DNA of 64,000 nt, taken from the NCBI GenBank assembly GCA_015847255.1, contig JADLZK010009303.1, positions 62,001 to 126,000 on the forward strand. Reading direction: 5' to 3'. The translations under genes and the position numbers were made by a program. The notes beneath the pieces were generated by a model. It was not told the DNA's origin. It was given only the letters and a program-made list of their open reading frames with translations, and ran no database searches. Shown here piece by piece: positions 23,770 through 35,380 of the stretch (the stretch's first letter is position 1; each line of letters begins with the position of its first letter). The DNA comes from Hyparrhenia diplandra. Its lineage: Eukaryota; Streptophyta; Magnoliopsida; Poales; Poaceae.

Positions 23770-24381
23770 GGAGGAATTGCTGCATTGTGATTGGTTGGTT
23801 AACGCGCTTCGCGGACTGGGGTCCGACTTCTACTGCGAAGTGTGTGGAAGGCCAGCCTGGTTCACCCGCAACTCCGCAAGAAAAAAATCATTTTGCAACC
23901 TCACAAGTTCTCGAAATCCTTTTCAATAAAAATATTTAAATTGCAATGAATTACATAGAATCTTACAAAATATTGTAACTATTTAGAAAAAAAACACAGC
24001 CGCTAAAAAAACATACTCATTACCAATGCACAAACTAGAATACTACATTTGTCCACAAAAACAAATCCTAGGCCATGTGTGTTCAAGGGTTGTCAAACTT
24101 TCACAGTCCAATCCTATGTACAACCGACAAAGAAGAGGTTGACACAAATTCTAGTCGCACACCAACTAAATCGAGATCAACCGAGGACGACCTATATATA
24201 CAGCGATGGAGATAACTGCAAGCAAACCAACCAACAAGACAACTACACAAAACCTACACTTGGGGTCCCATTTGAAAGGTATTTATAGCCCCAAGCTCAA
24301 AGATAGCCATTGCCAATGATCAGAAAAAGTGCTTCAATTCAATGACCGAAAATGGCTAGGCTAGGGAGTCCACAATTGTTA

Positions 24382-26359
24382 GGGCGTCCGCAATGGTAAT
24401 AGCTAGTGCTAGCTACGTAGTCGGCTGACGTGGAGGTGAGAGACAACAACAAAGACTATTTTATATTATTGGACCCACATAAACCTCTGAAGATCTCTAG
24501 TTTGGTTTTGGATAATTAGTGACACCTAAGGACTAATCTCTCGATGCTAAGAGTTTAACTAGATTGGAGATTGGTCGTGCCGGAGTTGGTGCATGGTGAT
24601 CATGGAGGATGGATCGAGGTGATCCAAAAAATGATCAAGCATGCAACTCGGTGGAGTTTCGAAGATCAATTGACCCCAAAGGCAAAGGTATAACCATAGG
24701 GCTTTTAATTTCACACTCAAGGCACCATAGAGGGTGTGAGTGATTATAGGATCGATAAGCCGTATTATAAAGAGGGGAAACTTATCGTACATATCGGTCC
24801 TCCAGTGCCTTTAGGTTCAAAATTCATATGCATGCATTCTAACCTAAAGAGCTAACTCCGCGCTTGACGAAAATATTTTCAAAATGCTAACACATGGTGT
24901 CGAGGTGTTCTTCGACGTGTCGGCAACAAGAAACAAGTGACGGAAGTCAGTTTGGTGCAAAGGCAAAGAAACGGCAACACAACGACGAAAATTCGCAGCT
25001 CAGATGTGACCGGATGCGGCGACCGGAAGCAGGAAGAATCTGACCGGACGCTCCGGTGTGTGCGTCCGGCAGAGAGCATGTTTCTGGCTCGGGGGTCGAC
25101 GGGTGACCGGACCCACCGACCGGAAGCATCCGGTGCTGACCGGACGCGTCGATCGGACGCGCGACCGGACGCACGGAGGCGGGGTCGGGGCACTTTGTTT
25201 TGGGGTTGTCGGTTGTGACGGACCCACCGACCGGACTCACCGGGTGAGTCGGTCGATCCGTCCGGTCGGCTGCGTAAAACCGTGGGTTTCTCCCCAACGG
25301 CCACATTTCGTGGTGTGCCCTATTTATACCCCCTTGGCTGCCTCTTGCTCTCTCTCTCTCTTGGTCATTTGAATCACTCCTAACATTCTAGAGCAAGCAA
25401 GCAAGCCTCCTCCTCTCTCATTCTTGATTTGAGCTTCATTCTTGAGAGAAGAGTTGATCCAAGTGCATTTGCATTGAGTTCTTCCATCTAGAGGCACTTG
25501 GGGATCGTTGTGAGACGGTGGGTTTCCTTTTGCTCTTAAAGACACCGCTCCTAGCCGGCTTGGTGATTTGGTGGAGTTGTTGGCAAGAAAAGGAGATTGT
25601 TCTTGGCCACCTCCGGCCGAAATTGTGAGAGGATCACGCACTCCTCGTCGGGAAGACAAAGTGTAAGGAATACATTGCTCGTGTCTTGGGTACCTCACTT
25701 GTGAGTGGTGTGTTGAGGCTAGCAAGGGCATCGCCTAGCTCAAACACCATCCTTGTGTTGGTCGGCACAACCGGAGACTAGCTTGTCGGTGTACAAGTGA
25801 ACTCCGGGTGAACAAATCGACTTGTTCATTGTCTCGGTGTTTGGATCATCACCTTCGTGTGATTGATTGTTCTTCCTCCCGGTGATTGGTTCATTCCTCT
25901 ACACTTCGGTATATCGAGCTCATTCTCTTGTTGTTATATTCCTAGTTTACTTTGTGTAGAGAGCTAGCCTTGTTTTGTGTAGTTATTCTTGCTAGCATAA
26001 GGATCATATTAGGATTGCTCACTAGATAGAGTATTGACATAGACTTTGAGTGTCTTAGAGATCATAGCATATTTAGTCTTGTCACTAGAAGGCTTGCAAG
26101 ACCACTAGAGCTAGTGCAAACCGCATATTCGCCATTTGTTATACTAACCGGTTTGTTTAGTTGAGTTTGTAGAAAAATTTTATAGGCTATTCACCCCCCC
26201 CTTCTAGCCATCTAGGACCTTACAACCTCTCACATATTCTTGGGCAACGTGAAACAGTCTAGCTATTTACATGTACGTAGCTACTGACTACTCTCTCTCC
26301 TAATTTTTCCTTCCCACGTCACATCTAGATAGTCAAATAGCTAACCATTGTGGACGGCC
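24382..26359. mobile_element. Tourist-like (PIF/Harbinger) MITE split by a solo LTR
   Basis: TTA duplication at 24379-24381 and 26360-26362. Terminal repeats GGGCGTCCGCAATGGTAATA and, reverse complemented, GGCCGTCCACAATGGTTA. Without the LTR the MITE is about 235 bp. Confidence 0.78.
24488..26224 (+). mobile_element. Solo LTR (probably Copia type), 1.74 kb
   Basis: Five-base duplication ACCTC at 24483-24487 and 26225-26229. The element begins TGAAGATCTC and ends GGACCTTACA, with the TG...CA termini of an LTR. It has a TATA-like CTATTTATACC near 25318 and CTATTCACCCCCCCC close to the end, a sequence I know from grass Copia LTRs. No coding domain is present. The CCGGA-rich stretch at 25010-25265 lies upstream of the TATA box. 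Confidence 0.75.
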
Positions 26360-26447
26360 TTAGCGAAATAATCTAGTGTGCGTAGCACCACCTAATTATG
26401 AAACTTCAATGGGTATCTTATGCCATCGTTCGATGGTTTTCGTCTAA

Positions 26448-26471
26448 GTGCTCACAAAACAACTTGGCTTG
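26448..26471 (+). repeat. 24-bp direct repeat outside the 868-bp element, left
   Basis: Begins GTGCTCACAAAACAACTTGG and recurs perfectly at 27354-27377, just beyond the TAA duplications. Confidence 0.85.
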
Positions 26472-26475
26472 CTAA

Positions 26476-27343
26476 GGGCGTGTTTGATTTCTTGGCCCTG
26501 GGTGGCTCGGCCCAGGCTGTGGCCAACCATGGCATGGTCCTCTTGGGCAACACCTCTTGTTTGATTCACATGGTCCTAATGAGCCAGGTCAGATTAGAAT
26601 TGTGTTTGATTTGGTGTACAAAATTAATAGGATGACTTTGCATCTGGAATACGGTGACCTTACCCCTCTCCTTTCTCTTGTTGGCATTTCGTCAAACACT
26701 TTGCTGGTGTCGCCGAGTGCTAGCCATGGGCGCCGCCGCCGCTTACCGCTACTCCACGTGCCATGGTGGTTGTTGCTGCTCCTCGTGCCATGGCTGCTGC
26801 TGCAGCACTTCCCCTCTTGTGTCTCCCGTCCGGTGCTCATCTCACCTCCCCTACGCGCACGACCGGCTTGAACAAAGGACTCGCCATGCCCGCAAGTGGA
26901 GCTCATAGTCGCGGCCATGGAGAGCTCGCCCCGCCGCCACCACGGCGTGGGCGTGGACGCTGGGGAGCCCACCCCCGGCCACCGCCGCCGCGAGCGGCGC
27001 GTGGGTGTATGGGAGCTCCGCCCCGACCCCCGCCGCCCCAAGCGCGGCAAAGACAGACGGTGGAACTCCACCCCTAGTCACCACGCCGCCGGCGGGCTGG
27101 GAGCTCGCCCGGCCACCACCGTGAGAAACGAGAAAGGGTGAGGGAGGTCGAAGAACCGAAGCCGGAGCTCGCCACGGCCTGGCTCTAGAGAAACAAGGAA
27201 GATTTGTGTTGGATGGGAGCTAAGAGAGAGAATGATTTTTGGTTCGCAGGAGCCCGGCTCGTCGGTGGGTTCAGGAAATCAAACACCGGACCTTCCATCT
27301 AGGGATCGCAGGGGCCTAGCTCGAGCCCATATCAAACACGCCC
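26476..27343. mobile_element. PIF/Harbinger-like element with GC-rich interior
   Basis: TAA duplication at 26473-26475 and 27344-27346. Terminal repeats GGGCGTGTTTGAT and ATCAAACACGCCC. 868 bp with no transposase. The interior from 26720 is GC-rich, with proline/arginine-rich frames on both strands. It may carry captured host DNA, or simply be GC-rich filler. Confidence 0.75.
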
Positions 27344-27353
27344 TAAATGTCCG

Positions 27354-27377
27354 GTGCTCACAAAACAACTTGGCTTG
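27354..27377 (+). repeat. 24-bp direct repeat outside the 868-bp element, right
   Basis: Perfect copy of 26448-26471, 8 bp beyond the right TAA. Confidence 0.85.
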
Positions 27378-29163
27378 ATTGTGCATCATGTTGAATATGT
27401 TTCAAATTCAGTTGCCCATCGTTATTATTGGGAGCACTGGGGGCACCCCCTCCCCCGCGGGCGCGCGGTGCGGAGTACCGATTCATTCTCTTGTAAGCCG
27501 ACACATCGGTGTTGTAATCGGACTCTTGAAAATAGTGAGAAGTGTTTGCTAGTTGGCGCCCGTAATTTTTACTCTCCAACATTGGGTTTAGGGTTTTCCA
27601 CGTTAAATCTTGTGTCTCCATTGTGGTTTGATTTGTATTCTTCATTGTTTATTGTGTCGCCGTTTATAACACATCATCAGTATAAAAAATCTTAGGCTTT
27701 GTTCTCCTACCCACTATAATTGATTGGCGACCTCATTGGTCACAAGCTAGACCATCTCGGTGCATTGACTCCCTTCACTCAAAGGCACTGGCTAGACACC
27801 TTTTCCTTCATCCACTAAACTTGTGTGTCCTCAGTGTCAGGTTGTCGCTTATGTGCTTTGTGTGTGATCTCCACTTTCTTCAAACAAGCTTTGATTGAGG
27901 TGAAACTTGATTATCTGGATTCCTTGTTGCATCTCTAATCTCATTGGACCATTTGTTCATCAACATTACAACACCATGCATACTGAACATTTGACTGAGC
28001 TTCCCACATTCATATCCTCTTCTTGATGATGCCTAACTATTGATAATTCCTATTTGCGAATCCTTGTTTGCAATGCTTCACTCTTTTGAGATCACTGCCC
28101 TTGAGCTTGAGTCCTTGGTTGTTTTGTTTGACCACTGATTGGTCTTCATCTTCAATCCCGACTTCTTGATCCTCTTGTCATCAACTCTTCCATATGTCAT
28201 CATCTTCATGCCTTATGGACTCACGTTATACTTGATTCTCCGAATCATTCATTTAGCCACACATGCCTACTTGTTCTTGATTCCTTTTGTCGTCAACCTT
28301 TTAGGTAATCAACTCTTGGAGATGTATTCACCTTCATGCATTATGGTCTAACATTGTACTTGATTCTCCAAAGCATACACTATCCACATATGCCAAGTTA
28401 TGATCCATTCCTTTTATCATCAATCAAGCTTTTGATGGCACTTTTATCTTCAAGGTCCGTGACCTAACATAAAAGATAAAACATATTCTCCAAAACACAA
28501 ACTTGTATTTATAGAGTGAATCAAAGTGATCTCTTAATGCTATCAATGTGCCTGTAGTTATACAAGTCTTTTCGGAGTTATAAATATCGGTATCAAAAGA
28601 ATCCACAGATCTCTTGCATCTGGTGCTTTACCAAACAGGGATTATGGAGATCTCCACGGGTTATCAAAGTGATCTCTTGACATGTTTGTGTTGGCTACAG
28701 ATTATGCAATAATCACAATTCTTTACCGAAATAAGAGCTACGTTGGGCCAGAGATTCTATTGCCTTGTTTGGTCACAACCTTAAAGATGGTTTGTTTGGT
28801 TCTCTCCCTTCAAGATGAGTTCTCTGCTAAGCACTAATCCTGGCTCTACGTCCAAAATCAAACGCAGACGTTCAAAACCAAATGCTTGGGGGCGACGCCT
28901 GCGCCACAATTTTGTCCGGGGTAGTCACAGTTTTGTTCGTGGGTAATCCAAATAGCCCCACGATCTGGCTAGTTTACATTCTGCGGTTCAACACACAGCT
29001 TTTTTTACCTGATTGTGGTATACATACTGACTAACTTTGCCATTGTGCTCACACGTGAACAAGATAACAGAGACAATTATAACAAGCTGCCATCGGCTTT
29101 TGAACCCTCGTCTTTACACAAATATAACAAGCTGCTTCGTAGCTAAAACAGATAGGGCCTCAA
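27378..29163. other. Intergenic, retroelement-like low-complexity DNA
   Basis: No gene. Around 28140-28450 two copies of a roughly 130-bp passage (CTTCATGCCTTATGGACTCA / CTTCATGCATTATGGTCTAA, then CTTGATTCTCC and ATTCCTTTT) form a diverged tandem repeat, probably inside an old retroelement. Confidence 0.4.
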
Positions 29164-29182
29164 TAATAATAATAATAATAAT
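29164..29182. repeat. (AAT)n microsatellite
   Basis: Six units of AAT/TAA. Confidence 0.9.
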
Positions 29183-29814
29183 TAAGCTCTCAGGGAGATG
29201 CAAGATTGTGTGAGTCATGCAAGCGTGCTAATCTTATCTTTTGCTAACTCCGAAACTCGCATGGTACTCGAAGTAAATCCAAGGCATTATAAATGAAGTT
29301 TGCTCGAACAGTATCTAAAATATTTTAAGGATAAACAACGTATCCCTGTACAAACAATAACATCTGTTTCATGAAAAGGAATAAAACAAACAGCTCCAAG
29401 TACAAATCATCAACACCCATGCCACGCTTGGGCACTGACCACCAAAGGCGAACTTTGTTCCATGTACGGAAGTGCGGAAACCAACTGAAAGCTCTCAAAG
29501 ACTCAAACTGCATGGGCGACAGCCGACACCCTTGCGTCGTGTAAAAACCCAGATCAACTGAGCACATCAGGAACGCCCTGATATGGTGCTGTTGAAAAAA
29601 AATAAACTAAACTGACCTGACGATCTATACTGCTGAAGTACTGCACATGTTCCTTTATGTAGTACATCAATCGACTTTACCACCTTTCACAATGCTCCAT
29701 GGCCAACAGCCCTTCAATGATCCAGAAAGAACCAAGAATGCTATAGAAACCATGGGACAATCTTGCATCCCAATTAACTGAAAATACAACTAACAGATAT
29801 ACTGCTCCAAAAAT

Positions 29815-30206
29815 TCAGAAGCACTTCATGTGGACGATGCCTGGACCAGATTCATCATACTCTGCCTTGGAGATCCACATCTACAATACAATAACAAGAA
29901 AATAAATCAAATTTCATATACAATAGAACTGCAAAGCAAGCAGAAACGTTGCATTTAGATTTTTTTTTTATGAAAGTTGCATTTAGATTTTGAGACAGTA
30001 ACAACCTGCTGGAAAGTACTGAGGGAGGCCAGAATGGAGCCACCAATCCAAACACTGTACTTCCTCTCCGGGGAGCAACCACCTTCACCTTCATGCTGCT
30101 GGGGGCAAGTGCAGTGATCTCCTTGCTCATACGGTCACCAATACCAGGGAACATAGTGGAGCCACCACTGAGGACAACATTACCGTACAGATCCTTTCTG
30201 ATATCA

Positions 30207-30237
<31 letters not shown>

Positions 30238-31261
30238 CTTCATGGATACCAGGAGATTCCATGCCAATGAAGGATGGCTGGAATAGCACCTCAGGGCACC
30301 TAAACCTTTCTGCGCCGATTGTGATAACCTGGCCATCGGGCAGCTCGTAGCTCTTCTCAACGGTGGAGCTGGTCCTGGCAGTCTCCAGCTCCTGATCATA
30401 ATCAAGGGCAACGTAGGCAAGTTTTTCCTTGATGTCCCTGACGATTTCTCGCTCGGCGGTCGTGGTGAAGGAGTAACCCCTCTCGGTAAGGATCTTCATC
30501 AGGTTGTCCGTAAGGTCACGGCCAGCAAGGTCCAATCGAAGAATAGCATGGGGAAGCGTGTACCCTTCGTAGATGGGAACAGTGTGGCTCACACCATCAC
30601 CAGAGTCGAGCACAATACCTGCAGAAAGATTGTTGTCACTCACTACACTGCTATCCGAATGCTGACACGAAACAGATTAATTGCAGTAACATACCAGTTG
30701 TTCGACCACTGGCGTACAGGGAAAGAACGGCCTGGATGGCCACATACATTGCTGGGCAGTTGAACGTTTCAAACATAATCTGGGTCATTTTCTCCCTGTT
30801 TGCCTTGGGGTTCAGGGGAGCCTCGGTCAGCAGTATAGGATGCTCCTCAGGTGCCACACGAAGCTCATTGTAGAAGGTGTGGTGCCAGATCTTCTCCATG
30901 TCATCCCAGTTGCCAACAATACCGTGCTCGATTGGGTACTTCAGTGTCAGAATACCTCTTTTGGACTGAGCTTCATCGCCCACATATGCATCCTTTTGGC
31001 CCATGCCCACCATCACACCAGTGTGGCGTGGCCTGCCTACAATGCTAGGAAAGACAGCTCTCGGTGCGTCGTCACCAGCGAAACCTGCCTGTTTGGCATC
31101 AAGATCCCATCGGTTAATTAAATCAGAAATGAATACACAGGCAAAAGGAAACTGAAGCAAATGTATGGAAGCTAAAGTATTGACAGCCGGACAGAAGAAC
31201 CAACCTTGACCATCCCAGTGCCATTGTCACACACAAGGGGCTGCACATCCTCTTCAGCCAT
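29815..31261 (-). CDS. Actin, four coding exons, one frameshift
   Basis: Cytoskeletal ATPase that polymerises into microfilaments. Coding exons 31205-31261, 30695-31088, 30006-30618, 29815-29880. The coding introns fall at codons 19/20, 150/151 and near 354, the conserved positions of plant actins. Landmarks: PLVCDNGTGMVKAGFAGDDA, phosphate-binding loop VLDSGDGVSHTVP, FRCPEVLFQPSF, GNVVLSGGSTMFPGI, and the C-terminus KAEYDESGPGIVHMKCF. Length is 376 aa if the frame is kept. One G is missing on the plus strand at 30070-30073 (four where five are needed for VVAPPERKYS); this would cut the last 45 or so residues. Everything else is conserved, so sequence error is more likely than loss of function. 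A 1-kb leader intron (31275-32286) precedes the start codon. Confidence 0.93.
29948..29991 (-). mobile_element. Tail-only retroposon in the last actin intron (12-bp insert)
   Basis: Direct repeat GTTGCATTTAGATTTT at 29948-29963 and 29976-29991, separated by 12 bp that read TTTCATAAAAAA on the minus strand. The same TTTCATAAAAAAA end occurs on the LINE fragment at 60562. Confidence 0.65.
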
Positions 31262-31274
31262 TCCTCAAAGTGTT

Positions 31275-32286
31275 CTGCAGCAGAATGCTATATTCAGAAT
31301 CTATTTGAATTTATCTGCAGCGGCGTTGAGCGTTAAAGTATCCATGGAGTCAGGTAAACCCCAACTAGCTTGGGACAAAAGCTAAGTTGTTGGCGTTAAA
31401 CGTTAAAGTATCCATGGAGTCAGGTAAACCCCAAAAGTAAAAGTATCAATTTGCAATATGGCAGTCATCAGTCAAAACTAATGTCCACAACTGTTCAGGT
31501 GAAGAAACTGAACTTGACTTTGTGTTAAAAAAATAAGCTGATACATGACTTATACAAGTATAAGCTTTCAAGCAATTCCTAGAGACGGCCAGATTTTGGT
31601 GCTAAGCTGATAACACAAATTATTCATAATCTTGATACTTGATTGGCCATAAATTTCTCTGCTACCACCATACCATGCATGTTTCATTTTTTATGGCCAA
31701 CAAACATACCACGTATGTACCAGTACATGAATTGTCTGAAAACACACATTTGTATCAAGATTTCATCTGAATCATCAACAGGAACAGTGTGATTTCACTG
31801 CCTGAGATCATCTCAAGTTCTTCACAGAGTGATCTGAAAGCAATTTGCGGGTTCCGCTACTCTGTTAATTTTAAGGCATAGCACATATCTTAGCACATGC
31901 TGAATCATATATACTCCTATGAACTGACTGAGTAACTGGACACTAAAGTTCCATCACATAAACAGACAATCCAATCAAACACCACAGAGGTACTGTAGAA
32001 ATCATACAACACATAGTCGGATTACACGACTACACATATGCCGGTAGTTTTTGCTCGTTACGCTGGAACACCTTAAACCATATACCATAGTACCTACCAC
32101 CAGACCGCCTATCCGGATTGCAGAATCGAAACAAACATGACAAAACCAGCAAAATCGACATGAAAAATCGAAGTCAACACGGACGGGAAGCTCAAGCGGG
32201 GATCTATCGATCGAACCGACTGTCTACAGCCGATCGCTTCCTCGGATCAAATCGGTGCCAGAGCAAGCGGGGAAACCAGGGTATAC
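31275..32286 (-). other. Leader (5' UTR) intron of actin
   Basis: Donor CCGAG|GTATAC at 32286, acceptor CTGCAG|AACAC at 31275, 13 bp before the start codon. Plant actin genes usually have an intron just upstream of the start, often needed for strong expression. The leader exon runs from 32287 to roughly 32405. Confidence 0.8.
31331..31433. repeat. Direct repeat around an RTE-like LINE tail in the actin leader intron
   Basis: A 33-bp sequence starting CGTTAAAGTATCCATGGAGT is present at 31331-31363 and 31401-31433. Between the copies is CTAGCTTGGGACAAAAGC followed by TAAGTTGTTG, which matches the well-known 3' end of plant RTE-type LINEs (CTAGCTTGGGACTAAAGGC, TTG repeats). Confidence 0.6.
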
Positions 32287-32430
32287 CTCGGCGTCGTTGA
32301 CGAGGCCGCGGAGGGGATCGGATCGCTCGCCCTTAGGCAGTTGGAGCTCGCTTCTGGAGAGCTCCGGTGACGCGAGCGTGAGAGCGAGACGAGACAAATG
32401 GGAGAGCGGCAGCCAAAGTGGGGGAACCAC

Positions 32431-32440
32431 TTTATATGAG
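32431..32440 (-). promoter_or_regulatory. TATA box of the actin gene
   Basis: Minus strand CTCATATAAA, about 145 bp upstream of the leader-intron donor. The flanking 32440-32830 is GC-rich and holds the promoter; open frames there lie on both strands and match no family. Confidence 0.75.
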
Positions 32441-32840
32441 CCCGCCTGGTTGGACTGGTCTGGTTGCGGGTGCCCAGCGTCGTTGGGAAGCCAGCCGCCT
32501 CCGCCTGCCACCGTGTCACGGCACGGCATGACAGCAGCGCTCGCGAGCGCAGGGACGACCCGGCCAACACCTCTCGCTCTCTCTGACCTCCCTCTCCCCG
32601 TGCCGGGTCAATGGAGACGCAGCGGCCGCCGGATGAAGGAGATAAAAATCTGCGCAGGCGGACGGCGGCCGGAGCCGGGCTTTCGGTGCCGAATCCGGCG
32701 CACGTCCTCGTCGGATGATGGGGCGGGTGGTGGGGTAACCGGCGGCTAGCAATAGCAGCAGCTCTGCCAACTAACGCTACCGGTCCGGGTCCGGCCCAGT
32801 CATCGTTACCGTCCGTCGTCTGAGACTTCGTCAAAAGGCC

Positions 32841-34500
32841 CATAGACTTTTCTCAGGCCCACAAATTTGTTCCCTCTGGCACATAAATTTGTTCCCGTGG
32901 CCCAAAGCCTCGAGGATCCACCGAGTTGGGCCGATGGTTGATTTGGTGTTGTTTCCGTTCGAATAGTCGCGGTATTGCTGCAGGCTGCACAGAAAGTTTT
33001 TACAAGTAGTTTGGATACCTCAGATGATCGCGATTCCTAGCATGCGTGTCTGGTATTTGTGTCCTAAACGACTAGCTACGAGAATTAGTAATACAGTAGT
33101 AATAATAATGCAGTCTTGTTATTCGCTTTGGACTCTCCAGGCAGTCCAATAATAGTCGGGGCGTAACAGTTTTGTTCCTGCAACGGTAGTACAGAGTCGC
33201 ACTATCTTTCGTTTCTCTACTATAGCAGATTCACATGCGATATTTTCCAAGGTTTATGCAGGAACCCGTGTATCACGTTCCACTTTGGAGAGCTCAAAGA
33301 TAACTCGATCTTTTCACCCTCTATTACCAAGTGCGATCTGAGCTCAAAGATCTTTCACAGCAGATAGAGCAGAGTCAGCAGAGGCCACGAGACAGGCATG
33401 TTCAGCGTCGACCATTGCTCCACCACCTCCAAATCCTCATCGGATGATCGCGATTTCTACCACCCGTGTCTGCTGTCTGCTGCCTAAAAACGACAAGCTA
33501 CGAGGTAAGAGCTAGCTACGACGTCAATTTTACCGTAATCACGGCCTACTACCGAGTGGTACACCGCTTCATGTGCCTCGTGACTCGGGACCCCAACAAG
33601 GAACGCAGCAATTGGAGCCTTGGTACTTATCAAAGGGATTAAAATCGACAGGAAGAAACATTATCTGTGCCGAAACTGCCCGCACCACCGCCGAATCAGT
33701 CTCGTTAGCAACCGCAAAAGCGCGAAATAAACCAAACCTCCCCGGAGTTAACAAGTCCAATCATTGACTTTTTCCAGCTCCTCAAAGTGGCAATAATTCG
33801 CACGTTCTTTTGCGCAGATAGATCTGACGCGATTCCATCTCCTTTCTTTCCTCTGACGCCGGAACAGATCGAGCCGGGGTGAATGGGGTGGCCGGGTGGT
33901 GATACATCGTCGGTGCTTTCAGCACTCGACCGCATGATAAGGCGATACGCAAATACAACATAGACACAGCGTGCTCTGCGAGACATTTTCGCAAAAGCCG
34001 GGTGCTTTCAGCAATAGTGGCTGCATTATTGGCCGTCGAGCCACACGGCACACGCACACGCGTCGCTGTGATGCTTCCGCTAGTGGAAGGCCCGGGAGAA
34101 GCCATTACGCGGGGCAATAATTCACTTCGTTTCGCCGGCGGGCGACGGCCCAGTCGGCACCGCAGCTCCCACTCTGGACGGGCGACGGGAGGCCGGGGAG
34201 GAGGAAGTTTCCAACGGTCCGAGTCAAAAGCGTGCTTCGTGCTTCCGCAATTATTTCAGCATTTTATTGCGATGAACAGCGCTAAACAAAGCAAAGTTCT
34301 GCACCGAGGAGATGATGGCTTGCAATTGCAAGCAAAACAATGGAAGAGAGCACATGGTATGGTATGAGTGGTATTATGAGTAATTTTTTTCGGGGTAAGT
34401 CTTGACTTTCATGGAACACGGTGGCGTCGCCATTTGGAGGTGGTCCAAGTCTGATCATTCAAATGGACGTTTCATTAGATGTGTAGTGGTTTCACATATA
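32841..34500. other. Intergenic upstream of actin
   Basis: No gene or element that I can name. Small frames near 34000-34370 match no family. Confidence 0.4.
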
Positions 34501-34502
34501 CA

Positions 34503-34700
34503 ATTTTTTTTGCCATCGTGTCAAGCCACGTTTTTCATTAAGCAGGAAAGAGTTTGGTTACAATACTAAAGAGCATAAGCTAATCGTGAGTTTACCGAAA
34601 CCCCTAGAAGATCAGCTTGCACGAGATTGTACACCTCCCCTACTATCCATCCATCTATCACGCATGCATCCTCATTTGGAACGCCACAAGCCATTACGCA
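34503..34700 (-). mobile_element. LINE 3'-end fragment
   Basis: Read on the minus strand it ends CTTAATGAAAAACGTGGCTT, then GACACGATGGC and eight A (34504-34540). The CTTAATGAAA-hairpin-poly(A) layout is the same as at 12810-13518. Extent to the right is a guess. Confidence 0.5.
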
Positions 34701-35353
34701 TACATACAAGATTTGAATCGCTTATGGTGAACCTCCAATTTTCCTTATAAAATTTATATCTCTCCAACCTGTAAGTCTACAAAGCCTTTGTAGGATCTCC
34801 AAACCCTTCATGTCTTCTGGCTCCTCCATTATATTGAAAGCAGAAGGTGCTGCCGTTGGCCAATGTTGATCGCCGGATGTTCACTGGTGATGACACACAC
34901 GGCGTAGCCGCTACCGCCAGGACAATCGCCACCATCAAGCTCCTCCTTTGCTGCTGCTGCACCGGCCCCAGGGCATGTTTAAGCACCGATCGACCAGGTG
35001 GCATCAAGTATTGGCCGAAAGCCGGACATGTTTATGTACACTCCTCCTGCATCGACCATCGAGTTTTTGCCGACCATATCAAGTATCCCTGTCGTATCGT
35101 TAATTGGTAAGTATCGTGTATATTATATCCTATTTTCTCCTACTACTTTCCAATTATGTTTTGTTTTTTGGCCACCTGCATGATTTGGTCAACAACATGT
35201 TCCAACCTTCCTAATGCACTGTGCTACTTAAAATTAGGAACATATATAGTTGTAATTACAACAAGAAATCTCATTTTCTATATTTTCATGTGGCCTCCGC
35301 TATAATTCTTCCTATTCTATGCAAAGCTCTTTTTCTATAACATCTGAGGTCCT

Positions 35354-35380
35354 GCGGCAACGCGTGGGTAGTCACCTAGT
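35354..35380 (+). mobile_element. Helitron-like 3' terminus
   Basis: GCGGCAACGCGTGGGTAGT followed by CACCTAG and T. A GC hairpin shortly before CTAG, next to T, is the plant Helitron 3' end. I could not find the TC start. A related GGCAACGCACCC lies near 36377, and ACGCGGGGAATCCCACTAGT near 36820. Confidence 0.4.

Noticed and set aside
25010..25265. CCGGA-rich stretch as a CpG regulatory island or tandem array
   Set aside because: It lies within the solo LTR and the CCGGA units are irregular.
32247..32843. 198-codon minus frame upstream of actin
   Set aside because: Spans the actin leader exon, TATA box and promoter; product not recognisable.
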